Positions 46,297 to 54,204 of a stretch of DNA of 64,000 nt are shown piece by piece. The stretch's first letter is position 1. Each line of letters begins with the position of its first letter. The DNA is taken from contig NZ_FOIB01000002.1 of the NCBI RefSeq assembly GCF_900111765.1, positions 558,001 through 622,000 on the forward strand. The letters run 5' to 3'. This DNA is from Myxococcus fulvus (GTDB lineage Bacteria > Myxococcota > Myxococcia > Myxococcales > Myxococcaceae). Under the pieces are notes generated by a model. The model saw nothing but the letters and a program-made list of their open reading frames with translations, was not told the origin of the DNA and ran no database searches. Position numbers and translations under genes: made by a program.

Positions 46297-47184
46297 ATGC
46301 GGACGTTCAGTCGGTGGCTCGCCCTGGCGGCGTGTGTCTCGGGAGCGACCGCGTACGCGGACCAGAACGACCTGCGCATCTCCGAGTTCGGGGACCCGAC
46401 GACGGCGAACTCTTCCGCCAACGCGGACTTCCAGGCCTTCGCGCGCATCATGGGCGCCGCCATCACCTCGGCGAACCTGATGCCGCCGGAGACGACGGGG
46501 CACTCGGCCTGGGCCATCAACGCGGAGCTGTCCGTGGTGTCGATTCCGGACAGCGTGCGCATCCCCACCGAGAACCCGGAGCAGCCCTCCACGGTGCTCA
46601 TCCCCTCCTTCCACGTGCGCAAGGGCCTGCCCTTCTCGCTGGAGCTGGGCGGACGCGTGGGCTGGGTGGAGAAGAGCAGCCAGGTGGTGGCCACCGGCGA
46701 GGTGAAGTGGGCCGTCAACGAGGGCTTCACGTGGCTGCCGGACGTGGGCGTGCGTGGTCACGTCACCAAGCTGTTCGGCACCAGGGACTTGAGCCTCACG
46801 GTGATGGGCCTGGACCTGGGTGTGGGCAAGCAGTTCCCCCTGGGCGGCATGGTGACGCTGACGCCCTACGGAGGCCTGGACCTGGGCTTCGTGGGCGCCA
46901 CCAGCAGCCGCATCGACTTCCAGCCGGACCGCTCCTACCAGGACTCCACCGGGAACGACTCGCGCGCGGCGCTGGAGGGCACGGCGCCGTACCGGAAGGT
47001 GTCCTTCGGCGACAACGTGAACCAGCGCTTCTACGGCGGCGTGCGCTTCATCGGCGGCGTGCTGCAGCTGGGCGCGGAGCTGTCGATCACCCGCACGGGC
47101 AGCGTCGAGGACCCAGGCGCGAGCGAGGACCGGGGCCTGCCGGGCGTCTTCGCGTTCAGCACCACGCTGGGCCTGGACTTCTGA
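46297..47184 (+). CDS. Exported outer-membrane-like protein
   Basis: A 295-aa protein with signal peptide MRTFSRWLALAACVSGATAYA (cut near residue 21) and a mature domain of alternating beta strands: PFSLELGGRVGWVE, SQVVATGEVKWAVNEG, DLSLTVMGLDLGVGKQ, YGGVRFIGGVLQLGAELSIT, ending FSTTLGLDF with terminal Phe. It is likely a 10-12 strand barrel in the outer membrane. GGAGG lies 11 bases before ATG 46297; a GTG at 46252 would add an Arg/Pro-rich stretch and hide the signal peptide. Function unknown. It converges with the phosphodiesterase gene 10 bp away. Confidence 0.78.
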   Translation: MRTFSRWLALAACVSGATAYADQNDLRISEFGDPTTANSSANADFQAFARIMGAAITSANLMPPETTGHSAWAINAELSVVSIPDSVRIPTENPEQPSTVLIPSFHVRKGLPFSLELGGRVGWVEKSSQVVATGEVKWAVNEGFTWLPDVGVRGHVTKLFGTRDLSLTVMGLDLGVGKQFPLGGMVTLTPYGGLDLGFVGATSSRIDFQPDRSYQDSTGNDSRAALEGTAPYRKVSFGDNVNQRFYGGVRFIGGVLQLGAELSITRTGSVEDPGASEDRGLPGVFAFSTTLGLDF

Positions 47185-47194
47185 GTGGCTGCCT

Positions 47195-47920
47195 TCAGGC
47201 CGCGGCGCGCAGGGCTTCACGCACCGCGCCCGGCCTGTTGGTGATGAGGTAGCTGACGCCCATGCGCTCGAGTTCGCTCGCGCGTGCGGCGTCATCCACG
47301 GTCCACGCGGCCACGCGCAGCCCCGCGGCGCGCCAGGTGGCCACCCGCTCCGGCGTGCAGTCCACGTGGTACGGGTGCACCGAGTGCGACGACACCAGCG
47401 GGCTCACCGCGTAGGCCTGCACGCCCCAGCGCCGGTCCGGGTCGATGAGGTAGCCCCGGCGCAGCTCGGGCGCGGCGTCGAGCAGCCGGAAGAGGCACAG
47501 CGGGTTGAAGCTGGAGATGACCACGCGCTCGCCCATGTCCAGGTCGCGCACGAGTCGGGCCACCTTGCGCGCCAGGCCGTCGTCATCGAAGCGCTCGCAC
47601 TTCAGCTCGATGTTGACGATGAACTGTGGGGGCAGTGACTCCAGGACCTCCTCCAGCAGGGGGATGCGGGCCGGAGCGAAGCCGAGGGGTGAGCCCACGT
47701 CGGCCTTCTGGAGCTTCCACCAGGGGGTGGTGCGCACTTCCCAAGGCAGGCGGGCCAGGCGCTCCAGGCGCTCGTCGTGGCAGACGATGACCTCGCCCGA
47801 GCCGCACACCATGGCGTCCAGCTCCACGCCGTCGGCGCCCTGACGAGCGGCCTCGGAGAAGGCTTCCAGGGTGTTCTCGGGGGCGTCGGCGGAGGCGCCT
47901 CGGTGGGCAAGCAGGAGCAT
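47195..47920 (-). CDS. Glycerophosphodiester phosphodiesterase
   Basis: A 241-aa GDPD/UgpQ-type TIM-barrel enzyme that hydrolyses glycerophosphodiesters to glycerol-3-phosphate and alcohol. Signatures: LLLAHRGASADAPENTLEAF (His and the metal ligands), GVELDAMVCGSGEVIVCHDERLERL (ExD and catalytic His), NIELK, and WTVDDAARASELERMGVSYLITNRPG at the end. There is no signal peptide, so it acts in the cytoplasm, like UgpQ. ATG 47920 gives the standard N-terminus. It is isolated; the divergent TatA gene starts 114 bp away. Confidence 0.92.
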   Translation of the reverse strand: MLLLAHRGASADAPENTLEAFSEAARQGADGVELDAMVCGSGEVIVCHDERLERLARLPWEVRTTPWWKLQKADVGSPLGFAPARIPLLEEVLESLPPQFIVNIELKCERFDDDGLARKVARLVRDLDMGERVVISSFNPLCLFRLLDAAPELRRGYLIDPDRRWGVQAYAVSPLVSSHSVHPYHVDCTPERVATWRAAGLRVAAWTVDDAARASELERMGVSYLITNRPGAVREALRAAA

Positions 47921-48033
47921 GGGCGCAGTGTGCGACGAAAGCGGCCGGCGCGTGCAGCCGAAGTACGGGCAGGCGTCCACGGCTGGACGCGCGGCTTGCC
48001 TCCCCCGCCCCTTTGCTGCACTGTGCCCTCATC

Positions 48034-48258
48034 ATGGGCCTCGGCCTCGGAGAATTCATCCTACTCGGCTTCATCCTGCTGGTGGTCTTCTCGGCCGCCC
48101 GGATGGGTCAGCTCGGCAACGCGGTGGGCAAGTTCGTCTACTCGTTCCGCAAGGCGTCCAAGGGCGAGGACCTCATCGACGCCAAGTCGCTGCCGTCCTC
48201 GCGCCGGGGCTCCACCGACGCCGAGTACACCGAGCAGGACGCCCCTCGCCGCCGCTAG
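48034..48258 (+). CDS. tatA: TatA family twin-arginine translocase subunit
   Basis: A 74-aa protein with TatA layout: a short N-terminal membrane helix (GEFILLGFILLVVFSAARMG), hinge, amphipathic helix (QLGNAVGKFVYSFRKASKGED) and a charged, disordered tail. The canonical FG hinge before the amphipathic helix is replaced by FSAARMG, so it diverges from the consensus FGPxKLP. It would form pores for folded exported proteins. No tatB or tatC is adjacent, so it is probably an extra or dispersed TatA. ATG 48034 is used; the seven preceding codons of the frame are unlikely. Confidence 0.75.
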   Translation: MGLGLGEFILLGFILLVVFSAARMGQLGNAVGKFVYSFRKASKGEDLIDAKSLPSSRRGSTDAEYTEQDAPRRR

Positions 48259-48537
48259 GTCGGCGCCCCTGCCCGCTTCTCGGTTGTCTGGAGCGTGCGC
48301 TCGGTGCGCCCACGTGCGGTTCGAGTCATCCGGACACGAGGTGGCCGTGGAGAGTGCGTGATGCGCCGCTCCTTCGAAGCCTCGTGAAGCGGAGCACGCT
48401 TCTCATCCGTCCGGGTCGTGGTGACTGGAGCCTACGCGCCCACCCCGTGGTTCGAGTCAGCCGGATCGCGAGGTGACCGACGTGAGGTCGTGGCACGCCG
48501 ACTATTCGTGGTCACGCGAAGCGAGGAACCCCTCGAG
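48259..48537. repeat. 279-bp gap with a degenerate repeat of the next gene's 3' end
   Basis: No gene is supported. Two copies of a ~29-bp element lie at 48320-48347 and 48451-48479 (core TTCGAGTCA-CCGGA-CGAGGTG-CCG), and a third, more diverged copy at 48532-48562 overlaps the stop of the minus-strand gene that follows. Spacings are 131 and 81 bp. The copies read on the minus strand echo the gene's last codons and stop, so this may be a duplicated 3' end. Confidence 0.5.
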
Positions 48538-49353
48538 TCAGTCCGGCCCGTGGTGCCCGACGCGAGCCCTGGGTGCCTCCGTCCCTCCTGGGCGCGTGGA
48601 GCGGAGGGACTCGGGGGTTTCGGCCAGGAGTCGGGAGGCCTGCTCGCGCAGCGAGGCGTGCACGGAGTTGTCCGAGATGAGCTCGCGCAGGTCCCCCGTG
48701 TTGAGCAGCGGGACGATTTTCGCGCCCACCTCGGGAGGCAGGTACGGGTTGAAGACGAGCGCCCGGCGCACCGCGTGGCGCACGGACCAGCGCGGGGACC
48801 TCCAGATTTCGACCAGCGGCTCGGGACGCGCGGGACGCCGCGCGGCCACGCGCACCACCAACTCCTCGGTCAGGCGGGGGTTGATGAGGACGTTGCGCAG
48901 GACCGAAGGGTTGCTCACCGTGGCCAGGCGCGAAAGCGTGTCCGGGTCCCTCGTCAGCCGGGCCTGCTGCTTGAGGTGCCCGAGCGACTGGGAGAAGGCG
49001 TTGGCGTCCGCGCGGGCCGCGGCATCCGGGTGCATCTCGCGCTTCGCGGGGCCCTGGGCGAACAGGTCCGCCACGGTGTCGAGCGACTGCACATGCGCGA
49101 GCCTGCGCAGCGCGCCCACGTGGGGGATGTGCTCCGCCTCCTGCGCGAGCGCGGCCATGAAGTCGGACAGCACGCAGGTGGCGGGCTCCCAGCCCTGACG
49201 GGCCAGGGAGATGAGGTGCCCCACCAGCTCATTCGCGTCGAGCGGGTCCCCGCGCGACAGCTCCCTCGCGGCCGCCTTGCGACGCACCGACGCACCGCCT
49301 CCGAGCGCGTGGAGGAATCGGGCGACGTTGCGAGCTTCCTCCAGCGAGGGCAT
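48538..49353 (-). CDS. HEAT/ARM-like repeat protein (hypothetical)
   Basis: A 271-aa soluble protein composed of helical pairs: GGGASVRRKAAARELSRGD, VSNPSVLRNVLINPRLTEELVVRVAARRP, IWRSPRWSVRHAVRRALVFNPYLPPEVGAKI and LNTGDLRELISDNSVHASL. The 'xNPxLpxxxx' pattern resembles leucine-rich-repeat-variant/DUF2336-like proteins, which are helical scaffolds. No catalytic motif was found. It follows the zinc-ribbon gene after 6 bp in the same direction, so they are an operon and may act together. ATG 49353 is the natural start. Confidence 0.7.
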   Translation of the reverse strand: MPSLEEARNVARFLHALGGGASVRRKAAARELSRGDPLDANELVGHLISLARQGWEPATCVLSDFMAALAQEAEHIPHVGALRRLAHVQSLDTVADLFAQGPAKREMHPDAAARADANAFSQSLGHLKQQARLTRDPDTLSRLATVSNPSVLRNVLINPRLTEELVVRVAARRPARPEPLVEIWRSPRWSVRHAVRRALVFNPYLPPEVGAKIVPLLNTGDLRELISDNSVHASLREQASRLLAETPESLRSTRPGGTEAPRARVGHHGPD

Positions 49354-49359
49354 GGCGGC

Positions 49360-52059
49360 TCACTCCGTGGGCTTGGCCTGGGCCGGCGCGGTGGGCTCGG
49401 CGGGAGGAGCGGCCGCGGCCGGCGCGGGGACGGCTTCCACGGTGACTTCGAGTCGGAAGCCATCGAGGGCGGCCGGGTACTCGTGGAAGACGAGCAGGAA
49501 GGGCGCTCGGGCACCGGGGGCCACGGAGACGGCGGCGGCGTCCATGCGTTGGCGCAGGGCCAGGGCCGACTCGGTGTTGCTCACCGCGAACAGCTCCTCG
49601 GAGGTCGCCACCGAGCCCGCGAGTCCCTCGACGGAGCGCACGCGCTGGTTCCCATCGAAGAGGGCGCCGCGCACACGCAGGTGTGTCGCCGCGCCGGTGC
49701 GGTTCTCCGCGTCCCCTCGGATGAAGAAGAGCGGCTTGCCGGACTGCGTCTCGTACAGGCCGTTGGACACGTCGAGCGCCACCAGCGGCGTGGGCGCGGG
49801 GACGACGAGTGAGCGCAGGCGCTCGGGAGAGAGGACGGAGAAGTCCACCCGGCCCTCGTGCAGGTAGACCCAGCCCAGCGCGCCCAGTGACACCACGAGC
49901 GCGGCGGCGACCACGAGGTTGACGAACAGGGCCGTCACCCTGCGCGCGCGGCTGGGCGGGCGGGCCTGGGGGATTCCGACGTCCTCGGGCCGGGCCGTGG
50001 GCTTGGCCACGGAGACCACCGGCGCGGCGGTCATGCTCGGGTCCAGTTCCAGCACCTCGCGCTGCCCCACCCCGGAACCCACGCGGCCGAGGGTGACGCC
50101 ACCACCATGGCCGGTGTCCACGGGAGGCACGTCGTCGAGAAGCGAGCCCAACGAAGCGCCATGCGAGCCATCGTGGTCGAGCGCGCCCGGTGACACGTCA
50201 CCGAACAGCGCCGCGCGCCCGGTGTCCGAGGCCTCGAGCCCCGCGTGCTCGCCGAAGGCATCGCCGCCGTCCGAGTTCAGGTCGAACAGGTCCTGCGCTC
50301 CGGGAGGCGACGAGGGGGGATGTGCCGGTGACGCGCCGACTGGCGAATGCCCGGGATGCGTCGCATCGCCCAGGTCGAGGGAGGCGAACGGGTCCGCAGC
50401 CGTGGGAGGACGCCCCGGAAGCGTCGCATCGCTCGGAGCGAGGAAGGGGTCCACGGGAGCAGGAGCGGCGGGCGGACGGCCCGTCTGCGCTGCCTCACGA
50501 GGGTTGAGCGGCGCGGCGCCTCCGCGAGCAGCCGCAGCGGGAGGATGCCCGGCCTGCGTCGCATCGTTCGGATTGAGCGGCGCGGTGCCCCCACGAACAG
50601 CCGCGGAGGGAGGACGACCCGCCTGCGTCGCGTCGTTCGGATTGAGCGGCGCCCCTCCTCCACGAGCGGGCGCCGAGGGCGGCCGCCCAGCCTGCGTGGC
50701 GTCGTTCGGAGCGAGAGCCGCGAATGGGTCCAGGGGCGGCCGACCCGCCTGCGTCGCGTCGTTCGAATCGAGGGCCGCGAACGGGTCCGGAGGCGGCCGA
50801 CCCGCCTGCGTCGCATCATCCAGGTCGAGCGAGGCGAACGGGTCCGCCGGAGAAGCAGGAGGACGACCCGCCTGCGTGACATCCAGGTCGAGCGAGGCGA
50901 ACGGATCCGCCGGTAGAGCCGGAGGACGCCCCGGAAGCGTCGCATCCTCGGGCGCCGAGAACGGCGAGGCACCCGCCGCCGCATGCGCGGGGGGCCGCCC
51001 TGCCGCTGGCGCACCGGCACGCGGGGCACCAGGTGCCCCCGCCTGAGGAGCCCGAGGAGGCGGCTGCCCCGTCACGCCACGAGGAGCAGCGGTCTGCCCC
51101 GCCAGCGGAGCACTCGCGGGAGGCGCCGGAGCGAACGGAGGCGGCGCCGCCATCGTCGAGTCGTCGATGTCGATGGACGCGAACGGGTCATCTTCCGCGG
51201 CGGTCCGAGGCGCTGGCAGCGAGTCATCGATGTCGATGGACGCGAACGGATCCGCATCGGCCGGAGGCGCGGGAGGCCTCGCGCCAGGGCCCACGGGCGC
51301 GGGCAACGCGCCGAACGGATCCGCCCCACCCGCCGCCCCAGCGGGCGCGGCGAGGAAGTCAGCGAAGGGGTCCACGCCTCGCGACGCGGCGCTTCCGGCC
51401 CCAGGAGGCGGAGGCGCGGTGCGGGCTGGCGCACCCCGAGGCGCCGCGACGCCCGGAGGCTGCCGCGACGCGATTCCAGGCAAAGGCACGGGGCCCGCTT
51501 GCCGCGATGCGGCGGCCTCATCGACCGGCGGAGGCACCGCGCCACCGTACAACCCCGTGGAAGTGTCGACTGGCGGACGAACGGGCTGCGCGGCCCCGGG
51601 CAACGGAACGGCGCCGGCGTTGCGCACCGCGGCGACACCGGGAGAGCCCGCGACGGGAGCTCCCGAGGACTGCGCCGGAGGCAGCGGGATGGGACCGATA
51701 CGGGTGGGCTCGCGGAAGACGCCGTCCTCCGTGTCGAGGTCCCCATCCATGCTGTTCCACGAGCCACCCCCTGGGGGGCCCGCGGGGGCTGTTCGCGTCG
51801 CCGCGACGCCCTGGGCGAAGAAGCCGGGCCGCGTGATTTCAACGCCTTTGGGGTCGGCAGCGGCCCCGAAGGCGGCGAAGGGGTCGGCCTGCCCGGCCGA
51901 CGAGGAAGGCGAGGACGCACCGGCATCCTCCCCGCCTGATTCGCGGGTGACGCGGAACGTGTTCTGACATTTGGTGCAGCGGACCTTGACCCCCTTCTCG
52001 GTCACCTTCTCGTCGGGGATCTTGAACCGCGTCTGGCACCGCGCGCACTTGACGATCAT
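49360..52059 (-). CDS. Zinc-ribbon single-pass protein with DPF-type repeats
   Basis: An 899-aa protein. Residues 1-36 are an MJ0042/zinc_ribbon_5 finger: CARCQTRFKIPDEKV then VRCTKCQNTFRV (CxxC-x22-CxxC). Then ~660 residues of disordered Pro/Ala/Gly-rich sequence with repeated DPFASLDLD(DA)TQAGRPP-like motifs (strongest about 368-571). A single membrane helix (about 704-728, LFVNLVVAAALVVSLGALGWVYL) leads to a C-terminal beta domain of ~150 residues, similar to DUF3426 (VSNGLYETQSGKPLFFIRGDAEN, FRLEVTVEAV), in the periplasm. The N-terminal finger plus long linker plus membrane helix recalls motility proteins such as GltJ, but no GYF or TonB part was seen. ATG 52059. Function unknown. Confidence 0.78.
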   Translation of the reverse strand: MIVKCARCQTRFKIPDEKVTEKGVKVRCTKCQNTFRVTRESGGEDAGASSPSSSAGQADPFAAFGAAADPKGVEITRPGFFAQGVAATRTAPAGPPGGGSWNSMDGDLDTEDGVFREPTRIGPIPLPPAQSSGAPVAGSPGVAAVRNAGAVPLPGAAQPVRPPVDTSTGLYGGAVPPPVDEAAASRQAGPVPLPGIASRQPPGVAAPRGAPARTAPPPPGAGSAASRGVDPFADFLAAPAGAAGGADPFGALPAPVGPGARPPAPPADADPFASIDIDDSLPAPRTAAEDDPFASIDIDDSTMAAPPPFAPAPPASAPLAGQTAAPRGVTGQPPPRAPQAGAPGAPRAGAPAAGRPPAHAAAGASPFSAPEDATLPGRPPALPADPFASLDLDVTQAGRPPASPADPFASLDLDDATQAGRPPPDPFAALDSNDATQAGRPPLDPFAALAPNDATQAGRPPSAPARGGGAPLNPNDATQAGRPPSAAVRGGTAPLNPNDATQAGHPPAAAARGGAAPLNPREAAQTGRPPAAPAPVDPFLAPSDATLPGRPPTAADPFASLDLGDATHPGHSPVGASPAHPPSSPPGAQDLFDLNSDGGDAFGEHAGLEASDTGRAALFGDVSPGALDHDGSHGASLGSLLDDVPPVDTGHGGGVTLGRVGSGVGQREVLELDPSMTAAPVVSVAKPTARPEDVGIPQARPPSRARRVTALFVNLVVAAALVVSLGALGWVYLHEGRVDFSVLSPERLRSLVVPAPTPLVALDVSNGLYETQSGKPLFFIRGDAENRTGAATHLRVRGALFDGNQRVRSVEGLAGSVATSEELFAVSNTESALALRQRMDAAAVSVAPGARAPFLLVFHEYPAALDGFRLEVTVEAVPAPAAAAPPAEPTAPAQAKPTE
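50345..50955 (-). repeat. Coding tandem repeats in the zinc-ribbon gene
   Basis: On the minus strand, about ten imperfect repeats encode versions of LDLDDATQAGRPPxxPADPFAS (~18-20 residues) or NPNDATQAGRPPSAxxRGGxAPL (~23 residues). Unit length alternates and identity is highest around 50540-50870. The repeats keep frame. Confidence 0.75.
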
Positions 52060-52224
52060 TCAGCAGGCCTGGGGCAGGCACGAGTATAGAGGCACCGGGC
52101 GGGTCCGGCGAGACGGGTTCTCGCTGCTTGCTCGCCTCCAACCCCTCTGGTACGAGGTTCGCCCCTGCGAGACTCAGGCATGGAAGCTGGCCTGGAGTCG
52201 AGCCCAAAAGGGGCGGAGAAACCG

Positions 52225-52884
52225 ATGAGCGAGGCCGAGCAAGCAGGCGCTCCAAGCAGCAAGGAGCCGAAGATCATCAAGCGGTACACGAACCGGAAGC
52301 TCTACGACACCGTGGAGAGCCGGTACGTCACCCTCGATGAGATCGCCGCGATGATCAAGGAGGGCACCGAGGTGCGGATTGTCGACAACCGCACGAAAGA
52401 GGACCTGACCTCGGTCACCCTCGCGCAAATCATCTTCGAGGAGGAGAAGAAGAAGAACCAGATGCCGCTGTCGGTGCTGCGGGAGATCATCCGCCACCCC
52501 GGCGAGTCCATCTCGGGCTTCATCCAGAAGGAGGTCAGCCCTCGCGTCGCCTCCATCCGCGAGGAGGCCGAGTCCCGCCTCGACAAGCTCCTGCGCCGCG
52601 AAGAGGCCGTGAAGGCCGGCCTGGAGGTCCCTCCCGAGGAGCCCCCGCAGGCCGCGGACGCCAACCTGCCCGCCGGTGGCCTGTCCCCCGCGGACCTGCT
52701 CAAGGCCAGCCAGCGCGCCTTCGAGGACTGGCAGAAGAAGATCGACGAGCGCGTGAAGCACGTCGTCGAGAACCTCACCGGCAACCTCCCCGCCCTGGGC
52801 CGCGACATGCAGTCGCTCACCCAGCGCCTCGAGGAGCTGGAGAAGAAGCTCGAGCAGCTCGAGCAGTCCAAGAAGTCCGAGTAG
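52225..52884 (+). CDS. PhaR-like polyhydroxyalkanoate synthesis regulator
   Basis: A 219-aa protein. Residues ~14-78 are the PHB/PHA accumulation regulator DNA-binding domain (PF07879): KIIKRYTNRKLYDTVESRYVT, LDEIAAMIKEG, VRIVDNRTKEDLTSVTLAQI. The rest is helical, ending in a coiled coil (QSLTQRLEELEKKLEQLEQ). PhaR proteins bind PHA granules and repress phasin genes. ATG 52225 with GGAGA five bases upstream is preferred over ATG 52180, which lacks a ribosome site. It converges on the ParA gene (7 bp between stops), and a phasin-like gene lies just beyond. No phaC is in the window, so PHA itself is not established. Confidence 0.85.
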   Translation: MSEAEQAGAPSSKEPKIIKRYTNRKLYDTVESRYVTLDEIAAMIKEGTEVRIVDNRTKEDLTSVTLAQIIFEEEKKKNQMPLSVLREIIRHPGESISGFIQKEVSPRVASIREEAESRLDKLLRREEAVKAGLEVPPEEPPQAADANLPAGGLSPADLLKASQRAFEDWQKKIDERVKHVVENLTGNLPALGRDMQSLTQRLEELEKKLEQLEQSKKSE

Positions 52885-52891
52885 CCGGCCG

Positions 52892-53695
52892 TCAGGCCTT
52901 CGGCGCCGCCCGCTTCCGCTTCCGGGGAGCGGGCCCGCCGTGAATCTCCGAGGCGATGGCGGCCAGCATCTGCGCGCCTCGGCTGCGGGGCGCGTACTCG
53001 AAGATGGTCTTCCCGTGACTCTGGGCCTCGTCCACCTTCACGTCGTAGCCCAGCGGCGTCGTGGCCAGTGACTCCGGGAAGTACGCCCTGAGCCGCTCGA
53101 GAATCGCCGTGGCCAGCGCCGTCTTCCGGTACAGCGTGGGCACCACCTTGGTGACGCTCAAGTCCGAGCGACCCTCGGCCTCGCCCACCTGCCGCACCGT
53201 GTCCGCCACCTCCGCGCAGCCATCCAGCGCCAGGTACGTCAGCGCCACGGGCACCACCACCTCCGTCGCGGCCACCAGGATGTTGCGCGTGGTGAGCCCC
53301 ATGGACGGCGGCGAGTCGAAGACGACGGCGTCGTAGCCCGCGTCCTTCGCCGCCTCCAGGCGGTCGGCCAGCCGGTGCGAGCGCCGCGCGTGGGACGCCA
53401 CCACCACCGGGAAGTCCGCCATCTCCTTGTACGAGGGCAGCACGTCCAGCCCCGCCACGGCCGTCGGCCGCACCACGTCCGCCAGGGCGACGGTGTCGTC
53501 GGTCAGCAGGTGGAAGACGTTGCGAGGAAGCGTGCGCACGTCCAAGCCGAGCGCCTTGCTGGCGTGGCCCTGCGTGTCCAGGTCCACCAGCAGCACGCGC
53601 AGGCCGCGCTCCCTGGCGAGCCAGGCGGCGGTGTTCACCGCCAGCGTCGTCTTGCAGGTGCCGCCCTTCTCGTTGATGAAGGCGATGCGCCGCAT
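52892..53695 (-). CDS. ParA/MinD-type ATPase
   Basis: A 267-aa P-loop ATPase of the partitioning/positioning type. Deviant Walker A is NEKGGTCKTTLAVN (about residues 8-21): the signature Lys is kept, but Cys replaces the Gly before the second Lys. Then VLLVDLDTQGHAS (switch I) and VVFDSPPSMG (Walker B). Basic C-terminal tail (RKRKRAAPKA) could bind DNA. Most relatives have a ParB or cargo partner next to them; here the neighbours are a phasin-like coiled coil and a PhaR-like protein, suggesting it positions granules or a related cargo. ATG 53695 is clear. Confidence 0.88.
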   Translation of the reverse strand: MRRIAFINEKGGTCKTTLAVNTAAWLARERGLRVLLVDLDTQGHASKALGLDVRTLPRNVFHLLTDDTVALADVVRPTAVAGLDVLPSYKEMADFPVVVASHARRSHRLADRLEAAKDAGYDAVVFDSPPSMGLTTRNILVAATEVVVPVALTYLALDGCAEVADTVRQVGEAEGRSDLSVTKVVPTLYRKTALATAILERLRAYFPESLATTPLGYDVKVDEAQSHGKTIFEYAPRSRGAQMLAAIASEIHGGPAPRKRKRAAPKA

Positions 53696-53730
53696 GGTGG
53701 CCTCGGGCTCCCCCGGACCTGTCCGGGTGC

Positions 53731-54039
53731 TTACTTCTTCGACGGCGCCTTCTGCGCCACCAGGGTGTCCACCTTGCTCTCCACCGACGCCAAGAGCCGC
53801 TCCAGGTCATCCACCTTCGAGCGCAGCTGCTCCAGGTCCGCCGTGGACGGCAGGTTCATGGCCGACAGCGCCGTGCGCAGCGCGCTGTCCAACGTGCCCT
53901 TGGCCGACAGGGAGCGCGACACCAGCCCCTGCACCGCCGCCACGAACTTCTCGTTGGAGAGCAGCTGCTGCGCCAGCTTGCCGACGCGCTCCTCGCCCGT
54001 CTCCACGAGCTTCTTCATCACCGGGTTGTTCTTCAGCAT
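53731..54039 (-). CDS. Small phasin-like coiled-coil protein
   Basis: A 102-aa all-helical protein: VMKKLVETGEERVGKLAQQLLS, then an amphipathic segment, then LPSTADLEQLRSKVDDLERLL and VESKVDTLVAQKAPSKK. The last part matches the layout of granule-associated proteins (Pro-Ser/Thr-x-x-Asp followed by heptads). ATG 54039 is used. It lies 35 bp upstream of the ParA gene in the same direction, so they are probably co-transcribed. It diverges from the ArsA operon, with 165 bp between starts. The phasin label is by pattern; a generic coiled-coil scaffold would look similar. Confidence 0.6.
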   Translation of the reverse strand: MLKNNPVMKKLVETGEERVGKLAQQLLSNEKFVAAVQGLVSRSLSAKGTLDSALRTALSAMNLPSTADLEQLRSKVDDLERLLASVESKVDTLVAQKAPSKK

Positions 54040-54162
54040 GGGAAGCCTGGTTTTCACCCGCCCGGTGGAGCCCCACCGTCGGGACGTCGGGAAAAAGACG
54101 CCGCACTCTGCGAGGGGGCAACGCGACGTGTCAAGCAAGGCAACAACCCCGGGCCAAACGCG

Positions 54163-54191
54163 TTGACTCCTGGAGACTCGATTCCTACGGT
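54163..54191 (+). promoter_or_regulatory. Sigma-70-like promoter of the arsA pair
   Basis: TTGACT at 54163-54168, 17-bp spacer, TACGGT at 54186-54191. The -10 box ends 13 bp before ATG 54205, so transcription should begin about 7 nt before the start codon. No Shine-Dalgarno fits in that space, hence a leaderless or near-leaderless message. Confidence 0.5.
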
Positions 54192-54204
54192 TCGCCGCTC
54201 GCTT

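Noticed and set aside
48320-48479. TTCGAGTC motifs as tRNA T-arms
   Set aside because: Flanking bases do not form a 5-bp T stem, and no acceptor or anticodon arm fits.
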